The position numbers and the translations under genes are program-made. Positions 55,601 to 62,847 of a DNA stretch of 64,000 bases are shown one piece after another (position 1 is the first letter of the stretch; each line of letters opens with the position of its first letter). The notes below the pieces were generated by a model. That model searched no databases and was not told the origin of the DNA. It saw only the letters and a program-made list of their open reading frames with translations. The stretch lies in contig OX621265.1 in the NCBI GenBank assembly GCA_951640165.1, forward strand, positions 11,917,001 through 11,981,000, written 5' to 3'. The stretch comes from Pseudoips prasinana. Lineage: Eukaryota; Arthropoda; Insecta; Lepidoptera; Nolidae.

Positions 55601-58600
55601 TGACTTGGGCGTACACTAGGGTAACCACTGCCCGGGGACATTCTTTAAGATGCATAGGTGAAATGATGGTGGTTCTTAATGGAGATCGTCTCGAGTTCCC
55701 GGAGCCTTCATCCACAGGACCGAGACGCTAGGCTACCGTGGTGGTTTTAGTGGGTAACCCACGGGGATTCCCACATACACCGTAGTCTCTCTTATAACAG
55801 GGACCTATAAAAGGTTTCAACCACGCTAAAAAAAGGGTAACCACTACCCATACGAAAAAGAAGAAGAACTTTCACCTTCATAATATTAGTTACATAATTA
55901 GTAACTTATATTGATCAGAACAGTACGTACCATTGTAATCATCTGGATCTCTCAAAGGCTTTACCGCCGTGAGTGCGTTGCGTTCCGATTTTTGGGCAGC
56001 ATCTATTATCATTCCAAATGTAAACAACATGTCGGGTTACTATTTATTAAATCAATATTTTATTCATGCGCGCCAGATGAAAACAGCTAAGTCTGAGTGG
56101 CAAGGTGAGCTAAATTTAATCTAAAACTACGCCCGCACTAAGGAATAAAATCGCTGTATCGCGGTGTATTTTACAGACATATAATTGACGGACACAAACC
56201 ACACCCAGACTCAGAACAACTAGTTATGGCTCACACAAAAAGATGTCCTGTGCGGGAATCGAACCCGGGACTGTTTTAACCGCTGCGCCACACGTGCAGT
56301 GAAGTTGCTAAACTTAACATAAAGCGCTTAGAAGCGGCGGTCGCTGGGGCAGAAAGGATCTCGAGTGGCGACCACAAACCGCAATATGCAGCGTGGGGAA
56401 GCCCCCTACAAGAAGAACTGAGGATCTTCCAATGATTGCGGAAAGCCGCTGGATGCGGGGAGCATTAGACTGGCCATTTTGGAGATCCATGGGGGAGGTG
56501 TTTGTATAGCAGTGGACGTGTTTCGGCTGATATGGTGAGTGATATGATTGTAAATAATCTTAAGTATATTTTATTTTAAAAAAGAATTCCAACTGAGTTT
56601 TCTGGCAGTGTTTCTCAGTAGCGGCCACGTCATACACTGCAAGGTAGGGTAAAAAAATATGACGATTCCAGATAAATGTATTTTTTTACGGAATAAATAA
56701 TTTTTGACTTTGACTTTGACGCCCTCGGCCGCCGGTGGTCAGGATGACAGAGAAAGGAACCTCCTCATAATTCTTCCCGTTCCCATAATTGCTGCCTTTT
56801 GTATCCGACCCTTGACCCAGTGATCCAGCGAGAGCTTTATTATTATTATTATATTTTAAAAACCATGCTCGCTGTAGCGAAATAAGTCCCTGGATTGCGG
56901 GGTTGTGCTTTACCAACTTATAATTGACGGAAAGAGCGCATCATCATCATCATCATATCAGCCGAAAGACGTCCACTTTTGGAGAAAGGCCTCACCCTAA
57001 GATCTTCACAATTACCGGTCGTGCTCTTCCCACATCCAGTTTCTTCCAGTAGCTCTATGATTCCCGGCGCTGGGAGCTAATCCCAGCGCGAGAGAATATG
57101 CGGCGTTCGGCTGCCTTCTCCCCGGCTACGCGCCGCCCCTGGGACCGGTGGCGTTTGGAGGAGGAACTCCACTCGTCTTGTATAAGCGGTCCCGGGAAGA
57201 GGTAACCTGCTATAGCTCAGGTTGCCTAAACACGCTTGTGCGTACTGATGAGGTGGGGAGGCATTCGTGCCCCCTCCCCACCCTGGGTGAGAGTCTCGCG
57301 GAAGTGGCAGCGCACAGCGAGATCGTTCAAGAGTACCCAGAGCTACCGCTACAAGCACTGTGAGGCTGGCTACCGAGGTGGTTTTAGTAGATCGGCCCTA
57401 CACTACGTGCAATATGAGCATTTCCACCACATAAAAATAAATCATTGTTCCATCTTGTTACCTACCCAGTGTCTACCGGTTCATGGTAGCCACTAAGTTT
57501 GGTTCTCGGTTCTAAAAGCTATGTGCCCCGTCCACTGCCACTTTGAAAGTGCGCTGAGGCGCTCATAGTTAGATGCTCCACCGGTCCGTAAGTGATCGGC
57601 AAGGTTAAACAACTAGGCTCGCGGTCAGTCCATAGAATGGTGACCGCGAAAGTGGTTTATTTTCTGAGCTTCTCCGTGCTTCGGAGGGCATGTTTATTTA
57701 TTTATTGGGCATGGCAGGGCTAGTTAAGCTGTCGGTCTCGGTTGTAGTCATTAGGCAACAGTCGTTAGGCTATGTCATAATGGGCGGTTGAACAATTCTG
57801 ACACTAGGGTAACCACTGCCCAAACGATCACTAACTAAGTGCGCTATGTCGATTACTTTGGTTCGCCAGCGGATTTCGACATTCCTGATTCGATTTCGTA
57901 GGGAAGCTCCGAGCATAGCTCTCTCCATTGCTCTTTGGGTGACTTTGAGCATTCTTATGGGGCCCAAAGTGACCGTCAACTGTCGCCGAGATTTTAATAT
58001 CAATGTGTTAAAATAGTAGAAGAAACTAATGGGAAGGATAAATAATTCTTACAGTTAAAGCTAACATTATCTATGGTTTTCAAGAATTTAGATTAACTTA
58101 CCAATTGATGGTTCCATAATAAATTGAATTTCAACCTTTTTATTTGATTTGTAGTCACAAGTCACTTTGGAAGCATTATATTCCGGTCGCAGCTTAGTAG
58201 TAAAACGGTACGGAAATGATTCGCCGATTTTCTTTAATTCTGAAATAAAAATAATATTCTAGTTTGATCTGTTAGACAACTATTAGCAAGATCAACGAAG
58301 AAGAACCTTACTTCAAAATAGCACACACTATATGCTATAATCCAAGCATTTGTAGAATAGAATAGTAATACACCCCCCAATGTAACTTCTAAATTAAGAG
58401 AATGATTAAACCAAATAAAATATAAAATATGAAGTACAGACGCCAGCACATCAAGCTACCCCAAGCGGTCAAATTTCCCCAATTGAAAGTGAAATTTATG
58501 CATTTGTGATAAAGTTGAAAATCTGTAAAAGAAATTTGTCAGATTGGGGTAGCTGGATGTGCTGGCGTCTGTACATTACCATGCAAACTTCCACCGAAAA

Positions 58601-60818
58601 TTGGTTTGAACGAGATCTAGTAAGTTGTTTTTTTTTAATATGTCATGAATCGTAAACCGCCATTTAACTTTCATTCAATGAACTGAAATACTTGCTGCTA
58701 CAGAACCTTTCATGGGCGGGTCCGACTTGCATTTAAGCACAAACACTGTACTAAAACAAATACAAAAACTAATCAAATTGTCACCTTTCTGACATCGAAT
58801 GGGACTTGGCACAAAAGCGACACAGTGAACTATGTCTATGACACAGTTAGAGCTGCCCCACACACTACGCACCAGAAAGCGGACCTTTTGCCTATTGTTG
58901 AATAAAAGCAATCTACATGGGCATCTGCGAACATCCCTGTCGGAATTAAAAACGGGGCGGCCCCACCACTATCCTAAACCCATTGTTAAATTAAGCAGTT
59001 TTTATAATAAATATTATTATTATGTGAGGATCTTTGGGGGAGGCCTTTGTCTAGTAGTGGACGTGTTACGCACAACCTACCGTAGTAAATCGCCGCGCCA
59101 GCATCGCCCTACAAACATTTCACACAGCCCCAACGACACGAGGCGCAAGCGCAGCAGAACGTGAACCAGCCATTGACGTCAACCGAGGTTTCCTATATCA
59201 TGGAAACGTGGAACGGACACTCTTTGATCATTCTTTGATTAATTAGCACCCACTTAGTTTTATTAATAATTGTAACCTTTAAAGTAATAAATTAGTTTAA
59301 ATAAATTTGCATTTTTTTTCATCTCCTGGCTGCAGCTATCGTAATTGACGTCTTTCGGCTGATATGATGATGATTATTATTATTATTTTCGTTCTTATTT
59401 GTACGACATTTAACAGAGAATTGATATTTTATAGATTTTATAGATCTTTGGGATAGCGAACGTAGATATAATACATACGGAACAACTTATTTTTAGCAGT
59501 CATGTTTTTCCTTATTATAATGAATATTTGAGTTACACCATTTTTATACGAAACGCTAAATATTATGTAAAATAAAGAAAGATTTTTAGAATTGCATTGC
59601 TTCATACGGTCTATTTGTATTTTTGTTTTGATCCTTAAATAAATACATGTTACTAAGCAACTATTTATAAATTTAGTACTATTACATTAAAATTTAAAAA
59701 TCAGACAAGTGCGAGTCGGACTTACCCATGAAGGGTTCCGTAGCAGCAAGTAACAATATAAACGTAATAATATAAAAGTTATTGTAGTAGTTGATTGAAT
59801 GAAAGGTAAATTGTGGTTTATGATTTATGGCGTATTAAAAAAAACTACTTACTAGATCTCGTTCAAACTAATTTTCGGTGGAAGTTTGCGAAAAGTGGCT
59901 GTGACATACGGACGGACAAACAGACAGACAGACATGACGAAACTATAAGGGTTTCGTTTTTTTTACAGAACCTTAAAAATGTAAGACACCAAGCAGAAGG
60001 CTCTTAACCAGTAGCTTAACTTAAGCGACTAATACCTGAGGGCACCCTTATGGGGCTCGAGCCACACCCCAGGGTTTATGAATGATCATGATATTAGGTG
60101 TTAATATCACTAGCTAATGATGATGATGTCTTCCCGGCCGAATTTCGACCGCGGCGGCCAATCTCAATGGAGATAAGCCAATTGCGCAGAAAATATTATA
60201 GTGCAGAAGTGGGTGCGCAAATACGGGGGCACTTTCTATTCCATCACTCGCATGATCCGATGGAACGACTAGCGACACGACCGGAAAGAGGTCAGGTACA
60301 GGACCGACGGCTTTACGTGCTCTCCGAGACACGGGGGTGTACCGCCAACTTCCAGACTTCGGGCTGATACTGAGATATTTCTTTTAACGGAAAAATCCCA
60401 AAATCACTTTTTTGGCCCGACCCGGGATTTGAACCCAGGACCTCATTTTCTGCGGTTGAACACGCTACCGCTAGACCAACGAGCAGTCAATAGCCAATAT
60501 TTTACATTTAACTCTTAACTTACGTACTTTAAAACACTTCACCATATGGAATTTGATCATCTACTTTGCTGTTGTCTGTCATAACCACGTTGAGTGTCTT
60601 TGGTGTGTGTTTGTGTGTGTGTGTGTGTGTGTGTTTGTGTATCATTATTATATTACCTTTAAATACTGAGGAATTATTTGCCGCAGACAATGATCCATAT
60701 TTCATAGCATCTCCCCAACAAAATACGTCAATTTTTTCACCATTTTTATAATAATAACGCGTTTGATTTTTGAATGGTAACTCCCACTGTTTGTTCACTA
60801 TGACCTTGGAATCTGTAT
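43141..60818 (-). CDS. Receptor gene B (5' end outside or not found): 2 Ig-like domains, TM, tyrosine-rich tail
   Basis: Seven exons join in phase: 60818-60657, 58239-58102, 56002-55931, 54076-53849, 52030-51809, 46741-46632, 43650-43141 (1442 nt, about 480 residues). The first two form domain 1, the third is a short linker, the fourth and fifth form domain 2 plus a Thr/Ser stalk, then transmembrane helix and tail. Exon order, phases (1-1 outside, 1-0 at the helix) and motifs equal gene A, but the Cys-less middle domain of A is replaced by the 72-nt linker. The tail has 15 Tyr, five as YxN (YQNL, YANP, YANL, YNNV, YQNA), and one ITIM-like STYQNL. I found no signal-peptide exon up to 62850. 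Tandem paralogue of gene A, 23.6 kb from its start. Confidence 0.82.
43690..44250 (-). mobile_element. SINE-D with a Helitron-like insertion
   Basis: The antisense SINE-D (tail 'atatcctggaatattattca', head near 44250) is split by a Helitron-like piece at about 43787-44096 ('ttagctgttcgtccgcg' to 'tatttgtatagat'). Confidence 0.65.
44307..44360. repeat. Fold-back, 25-bp arms
   Basis: 'cgcgtcttccggctgatatg' and its inverse ending 44360, 4-bp spacer, at the end of an RTE tail. Confidence 0.9.
44370..44580 (+). mobile_element. RTE-tailed SINE variant (sense)
   Basis: 'cagaataccatcaccctata', 'atcttactgcgatcgccaac', 'gtgtggcgattatggcatat', 'ggccagcagtggac'. Confidence 0.55.
44650..45060. mobile_element. 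Lep1 Helitron end, SINE-D fragment and RTE fragment
   Basis: 44650-44848 is a 5'-truncated Lep1 element ending 'ggggcacagttag'. 44868-44945 is the sense 3' end of SINE-D. 44945-45060 is antisense RTE sequence ('gaagatcatcggtctaccgt'). Confidence 0.55.
45061..45955. other. Unassigned part of a gene B intron
   Basis: AT-rich, no repeat family or coding signal recognised. Confidence 0.5.
45956..46563. mobile_element. Repeat G, RTE-tailed piece and antisense SINE-E
   Basis: 45956-46205 matches 57540-57830 in part ('gcttaacctcgcc..cggac.gg', 'cggacggagacgctcagaaa'). 46205-46310 is an RTE tail. 46325-46563 is SINE-E antisense ('cgggattcgaacccaggacc' box B, 'ctaccaactaggctacggt' head). Confidence 0.6.
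46632..46741 (-). CDS. Gene B exon (transmembrane)
   Basis: 110 nt, enters phase 1, leaves phase 0. IFDSKIF, then GVGVIGIIVATTAVVIIC, then RNRKRKKEIQ. Acceptor 'gattgcag', donor CAG|GTAAGA. Confidence 0.88.
46805..48207 (+). pseudogene. RTE tail split by a nested element
   Basis: 'agcgcaagaccggcaattg' (to 46864) continues at 48131 with 'caattgtggagatctttggt' and 'ccagcagtggacgtctttag', then an ATG repeat tail. The intervening 1.27 kb is the self-nested TIR element. Confidence 0.75.
46859..48136. mobile_element. TIR element nested in an inverted copy of itself
   Basis: The outer copy is 46859-47216 plus 47846-48136, with ends ACAACATTTC / GAAATGTTGT inside CAATTG repeats. The inner copy is 47219-47849, same ends, opposite orientation, inserted near the middle. 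Inner and outer halves are inverted copies at about 90-95% identity by eye ('ggtgtgatgacgtcacttat' at 46996 against 47715; 'gacgtaagcggcaaatgacg' at 47370 against 47985). About 630-650 bp, non-coding. Family not recognised. Confidence 0.82.
48400..48920. mobile_element. SINE-D fragment and two Helitron fragments
   Basis: 48400-48515 is a sense SINE-D 3' end. 48582-48660 and 48757-48918 are antisense Helitron pieces ('ctgtgccccgcggttttaa', 'cgctccagccgtttagacgt', 'ctttataatattagtgtgat'). Confidence 0.6.
48953..50432 (-). pseudogene. Mariner (SETMAR-like family), decayed
   Basis: TIRs 'taggttggggaaaaagcc' (right end, minus strand) and 'taggatggggaaaaagtt' (left end). Minus-strand pieces: VRVAQIWFKRFHVS, EVEQDRRICSNDIAEQL and HYKTVLAQLKK (50150-49960, with short gaps), then MRPDLINRRGVVFHNDNARPN and AQQKLREFRWM (49295-49180). 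The region for the last catalytic Asp is replaced by a fold-back (49068-49178). Confidence 0.8.
49068..49178. repeat. Fold-back, 49-bp arms, in mariner
   Basis: Arms 49068-49116 and 49130-49178, inverted, about 90% identical by eye ('agtggttttggcagtcctct' and its inverse), 13-bp spacer. Confidence 0.88.
50530..50960. mobile_element. Repeat F, then antisense RTE fragment
   Basis: 50530-50620 is Repeat F inverted. 50645-50945 is an RTE tail antisense, from 'agccgaaagacgtccactgc' to 'ttggttcgcctgcggatttc'. Confidence 0.65.
51090..51151. repeat. Perfect fold-back, 24-bp arms
   Basis: 'gtttctcaaagataataaca' (51090) and its exact inverse ending 51151, 14-bp spacer. Confidence 0.9.
51232..51553 (-). 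mobile_element. Lep1-type Helitron (full length)
   Basis: On the minus strand TCTATACATATAATAAAATC to GGGGCACAGCTAG, 322 bp, with the intact subterminal hairpin 'gcgggtaaaaccgc'. The best reference copy in this window. Confidence 0.85.
51809..52030 (-). CDS. Gene B exon (domain 2, second half, and stalk)
   Basis: 222 nt, phase 1-1, acceptor 'aatttcag', donor G|GTAAGT. Encodes TEISCTKG (second Cys), IELKVILLRR, then a Thr-rich stalk (TTSTSTTTE). Confidence 0.87.
52083..52475 (-). mobile_element. SINE-A (antisense, full length)
   Basis: 'aatgtcctcctggccgaatt' to 'ccgctagaccaacgaggcag'. Box B relative 'cgggatttgaacccagaacc'. Confidence 0.82.
52580..52856 (-). mobile_element. Repeat ending in GGCCGGC, inverted copy
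   Basis: Antisense copy of 18955-19255: 'agccggccaagtgcgagtcg' to 'ttgggtgcggaaccctaaaa'. Includes a 14-bp fold-back (52770-52802). Confidence 0.65.
52857..53400. other. Unassigned intron DNA
   Basis: GC-richer to 53250 with no recognised family. 53270-53400 has a loose inverted repeat ('aaaggttaataaaaatgaca' / 'tgtcatttttaacctttata'). Confidence 0.4.
53403..53662 (+). mobile_element. SINE-E (sense)
   Basis: Box A 'tagcctagttggtagtgctc', box B 'ctgggttcgaatcccgg', (ATT)n tail. Near identical to 22818-23066 outside the tail. Confidence 0.85.
53682..53835. repeat. Perfect hairpin, 75-bp arms
   Basis: Arms 53682-53756 and 53761-53835 are exact inverse copies across all 75 bp, with a 4-bp spacer (gact). 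It starts 13 nt into the intron after the exon at 53849. Confidence 0.95.
53849..54076 (-). CDS. Gene B exon (domain 2, first half)
   Basis: 228 nt, phase 1-1, acceptor 'gtttcag', donor A|GTAAGT. Contains YFEFEENDKLHISC, aligning with YYEFENGEQLYLQC of gene A. A basic insert (DQKEKKRDKK) precedes it. Confidence 0.87.
54137..54564 (+). mobile_element. Helitron piece interrupted by a LINE end
   Basis: 'tcacactaatattataaac' (54137) and 'gtgagtgtgttacttcttca'..'cggggtacagctag' (to 54564) are the two ends of a Helitron-like element. Between them, 54160-54400 is a jockey-like RT C-terminal remnant (TALWNQLAAEVF, TFKKRAYSLLKGRQRR). Confidence 0.6.
54685..54800. repeat. Palindromic MITE-like repeat
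   Basis: 'acacacggctatatatcaat' and 'cagcttatactggaaattag', inverted around 'ctctcattgtatggcaatcc'. Related to 1945-2290. Confidence 0.5.
54942..55083. mobile_element. MITE-1 copy
   Basis: Ends 'gtacagacgccagcgcatta' and 'cgatgtactggcgtctgtac'. Confidence 0.85.
55290..55880. repeat. Composite dispersed repeat
   Basis: 55300-55350 is the inverse of part of 3830-3900. 55490-55740 shares 'gagcctctccgtgcttc', 'gcggcttgacttgggcgtac', 'gtaaccactgcccg' with 57660-57830. Probably LINE 3' UTR. No conserved frame. Confidence 0.45.
55931..56002 (-). CDS. Gene B linker exon
   Basis: 72 nt, phase 1-1, acceptor 'gataatag', donor G|GTACGT. Encodes AAQKSERNALTAVKP and DPDDYN. It occupies the place of the Cys-less domain of gene A. 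Confidence 0.75.
56180..56310 (-). mobile_element. SINE-C (antisense)
   Basis: 'acggacacaaaccacaccca', 'gtgcgggaatcgaacccggg' (box B), 'ccgctgcgccacacgtgca' (head). Related to 60900-61080. Confidence 0.7.
56340..56725 (+). mobile_element. RTE fragment, then 5'-truncated LINE 3' end
   Basis: 56340-56545: sense RTE ('gatctcgagtggcgaccaca', 'gcagtggacgtgtttcggct'). 56550-56725: the TTTTTGACTTTGACTTTGA-tailed LINE family. Confidence 0.65.
56940..57065 (-). mobile_element. RTE tail
   Basis: (ATC)n then 'atcagccgaaagacgtccac', degraded to the right. Confidence 0.6.
57066..58000. other. Unassigned GC-richer DNA, then Repeat G
   Basis: 57080-57480 has no recognised family or conserved frame. 57540-57830 matches 45956-46205 and 55490-55740. 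57840-57990 resembles RTE coding ('cgattactttggttcgccag'). Confidence 0.4.
58102..58239 (-). CDS. Gene B exon (domain 1, second half)
   Basis: 138 nt, phase 1-1, acceptor 'atttcag', donor G|GTAAGT. Encodes LKKIGESFPYRF, NASKVTCDYKSN (second Cys) and KKVEIQFIMEPS. Confidence 0.88.
58434..58574. mobile_element. MITE-1 copy
   Basis: Ends 'gtacagacgccagcacatca' and 'gatgtgctggcgtctgtac'. Confidence 0.87.
59025..59380 (+). mobile_element. RTE tail split by an LTR-like insertion
   Basis: 'gaggatctttgggggaggcc'..'gtagtggacgt' (59067) resumes at 59351 with 'gacgtctttcggctgatatg'. The ~285-bp insert starts GTTACGCAC, ends CGTAATT, holds AATAAA signals, and is flanked by a gacgt duplication, so a solo-LTR-like unit. 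No ORF. Confidence 0.5.
59700..60070. mobile_element. GGCCGG-type repeat fragment and Repeat F
   Basis: 59700-59990 has 'caagtgcgagtcggactt', 'gacggacaaacagacag' and 'gggtttcgtttt'. 59995-60070 is Repeat F ('ctgagggcacccttatgggg'). Confidence 0.5.
60120..60490 (-). mobile_element. SINE-A (antisense, full length)
   Basis: 'atgtcttcccggccgaattt' to 'ctaccgctagaccaacgag'. Box B relative 'cccgggatttgaacccagga'. Confidence 0.83.
60657..60818 (-). CDS. Gene B exon (domain 1, first half)
   Basis: 162 nt, phase 1-1, acceptor 'attttcag', donor G|GTAATA. Contains RYYYKNGEKIDVFCWGD (first Cys) and NNSS/NQT glycosylation motifs. A long CA/GT microsatellite lies in the following intron. Confidence 0.85.
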
Positions 60819-60889
60819 CTGAAAATACCAAAAATATTTACAGTTAAACTATAATAATAATGTCTATTACGGAGAGGACTTTTTTTTAA

Positions 60890-61080
60890 AAAGACAACGC
60901 CCGCGTTACGCAATGTAATCCCTGTGACGCGGGGTACTTTACAAACATAATATAATAGACGGACACAAATTACATCCAGACTCTGAATAACTATTTATGG
61001 GTCACACAAATAGTTGTCCAGCGCGGGACTCGAACCCGGCGAGGCGACTGTCTTAGCCGCTGCATCACACGTGCAGTGTA
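60890..61080 (-). mobile_element. SINE-C (antisense)
   Basis: 'ccctgtgacgcggggtactt', 'gcgcgggactcgaacccgg' (box B), 'agccgctgcatcacacgtgc' (head). Confidence 0.7.
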
Positions 61081-61187
61081 TAGTAGTATAGTAGACTATT
61101 GTTGCCAATAAGCCTGATATATTTTTGGTAAACTGGTTGGAGCGCACGGCATTTATTACTGAAATCACGTTGATTTATGATTATGAC

Positions 61188-61460
61188 GGGCCTGTTGGCG
61201 TGGTTGGCAAATGCATGCTTTTCACGCTGGAGGCCGTGGGTTCGTCTTCCATCCAGGACAGATATTTGGGTGCATAAACATGTCTGCTTGTCCTGAGTCT
61301 CGGTGTAATTATCCATATAAGTACGTATTCACAAAAGAAAAGTAGTATTAAGTATGTAGCATATCAGTTATCTGGTTTCCATAGTAAAAGATCTGCTTAG
61401 TTTGGGATCAGATGGCCGTGTGTAAATAATGTAGGATATCATTATATTATTATTATTATC
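61188..61460 (+). mobile_element. SINE-D (full length, sense)
   Basis: 'gggcctgttggcgtggttgg' (head, box A), 'ccgtgggttcgtcttcca' (box B, mutated), body to 'gtgtaaataatgtaggatatc' and an ATT tail. Confidence 0.82.
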
Positions 61461-61461
61461 A

Positions 61462-61790
61462 CTGTCCCGTTTGACGATAACCTCTTAAGAGCCGAGAATG
61501 ACAAGTTCTCAAAGTATTTAAACTTGTTTACCGCCATGTGGGATGTGGACTCAACAATAATTGTACCGATAGTCGTCTCCGTAAACGGTCTGATAGCAAA
61601 GAGCCTCAACCAATATCTTAAGAGGCTCTCGCTAGATCACTGGGTCAAGGGTCGGATACAGAAGGCGGCAATAATAGGAACGGCGCGCATTGTGAGGAGG
61701 TTCCTTACTCTGTCATCCTGACCTAGGCCTAGGACGTCAAACCTCGCCGCTGTAGGATACAGGATAGGATATTTTTTGCATGTTTATTTA
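61462..61790 (+). pseudogene. LINE RT C-terminal end
   Basis: Encodes TIIVPIVVSVNGLIAKSLNQ, LKRLSLDHWVKGRIQKAAI and GTARIVRRFLTLSS stop, the usual C-terminus of a lepidopteran non-LTR RT. A 'tacaggataggatatttt' 3' tail follows. 5'-truncated. Confidence 0.65.
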
Positions 61791-61917
61791 AATGTTGTCT
61801 TTTTATATCGATTTTATAATTTTCGTCATTATCATATCAGCCGAAAGACGTCCACTGCTGGACAAAGGCCTCCTCGTAAGACCTCCACAATAAATAAAAA
61901 ATATAAATATCTTAAAA

Positions 61918-61964
61918 AATAGGAAATGAAGTAAATGATTAAATCATTTACTTCATTTCCTATT
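61918..61964. repeat. Perfect fold-back, 23-bp arms
   Basis: 'aataggaaatgaagtaaatg' and its exact inverse ending 61964, 1-bp spacer. Confidence 0.92.
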
Positions 61965-62179
61965 AAATAATAAGTATTAGTAATAATAAGAATAAGAATA
62001 ATTTATTCTCTCGCCACAATATTTGCAATAAATAATAAATTATTCTACTTATACATTGTATATGGTGTATTAGCTATAGGGAACAATTCTAAACTGTGGA
62101 AGACTGGTGCCTACACTAGACTTAAGTCCTGTATTGCAGGACACCTAGTCTCCACCCTTTATGAAGAGATACATTTACT

Positions 62180-62845
62180 ACTAGCTGTGCCCCGCGGTTT
62201 TACATACATACATACATACATAGACTCACGCCTGTCTCCCAGAGGGGTAGGCAGAGACAACGGACTTCCATTTGTCACGATCCTTGCACACCTCTTTTGC
62301 CTCGATTACTGTCATTATATTCTTCATACATGCTCGCCGGTTTAGGGTACTTCTGACCTGCCCTTTCTTGAGAACATCTCCAATTTGGTCAGAGAATGTT
62401 CGACGTGGTCTTCCCCTTCCGGTTGTCCCATTCACACAGGCCAGGTATACTTCTTTTGTCAATCTTCTTTCATTCATCCTTTCTAAATGACCAAACCATC
62501 TCAGCATACCTTTTTCAATCTTTGTGACTGACTTTCTTTCAATCGCGGTTTTACCCGCGTCAAATTTTATAAATTATCACAGCTCCTCCCCCGTAGGTGA
62601 TAGCGTGATAAAATGTAGCCTTTATGTTGACCCGACCTCTTAGTAACATTCATGCAAAATTTGAAGTAAATCCATACAGTACTTTTTGAGTTTAGCCCAG
62701 ACATACATACAGACAAACAGACACACAGACAAAAATTCTAAAAACAATATTTTTGGCTTTTCGAACGATTGTAGATCACCCAAGTATCCTTTAAAAAAAA
62801 TATTCTATGTACAGTTTTGAGTTTCCAACGATTTTATTATACATT
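62180..62845 (-). mobile_element. Lep1 Helitron split by a LINE insertion
   Basis: The CTAG-side end is at 62180-62203 ('ctagctgtgccccgcgg') and the rest at 62544-62845. CGCGGTTTTAC is duplicated at 62193-62203 and 62544-62554, flanking the insert. Confidence 0.85.
62204..62543 (-). pseudogene. RTE-family LINE 3' end inside the Helitron
   Basis: The minus strand encodes [60 protein letters not shown] and [14 protein letters not shown] stop, the typical RTE C-terminus. A GTAT microsatellite tail (at left) follows. 5'-truncated, flanked by an 11-bp target duplication. Confidence 0.85.
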
Positions 62846-62847
62846 CA

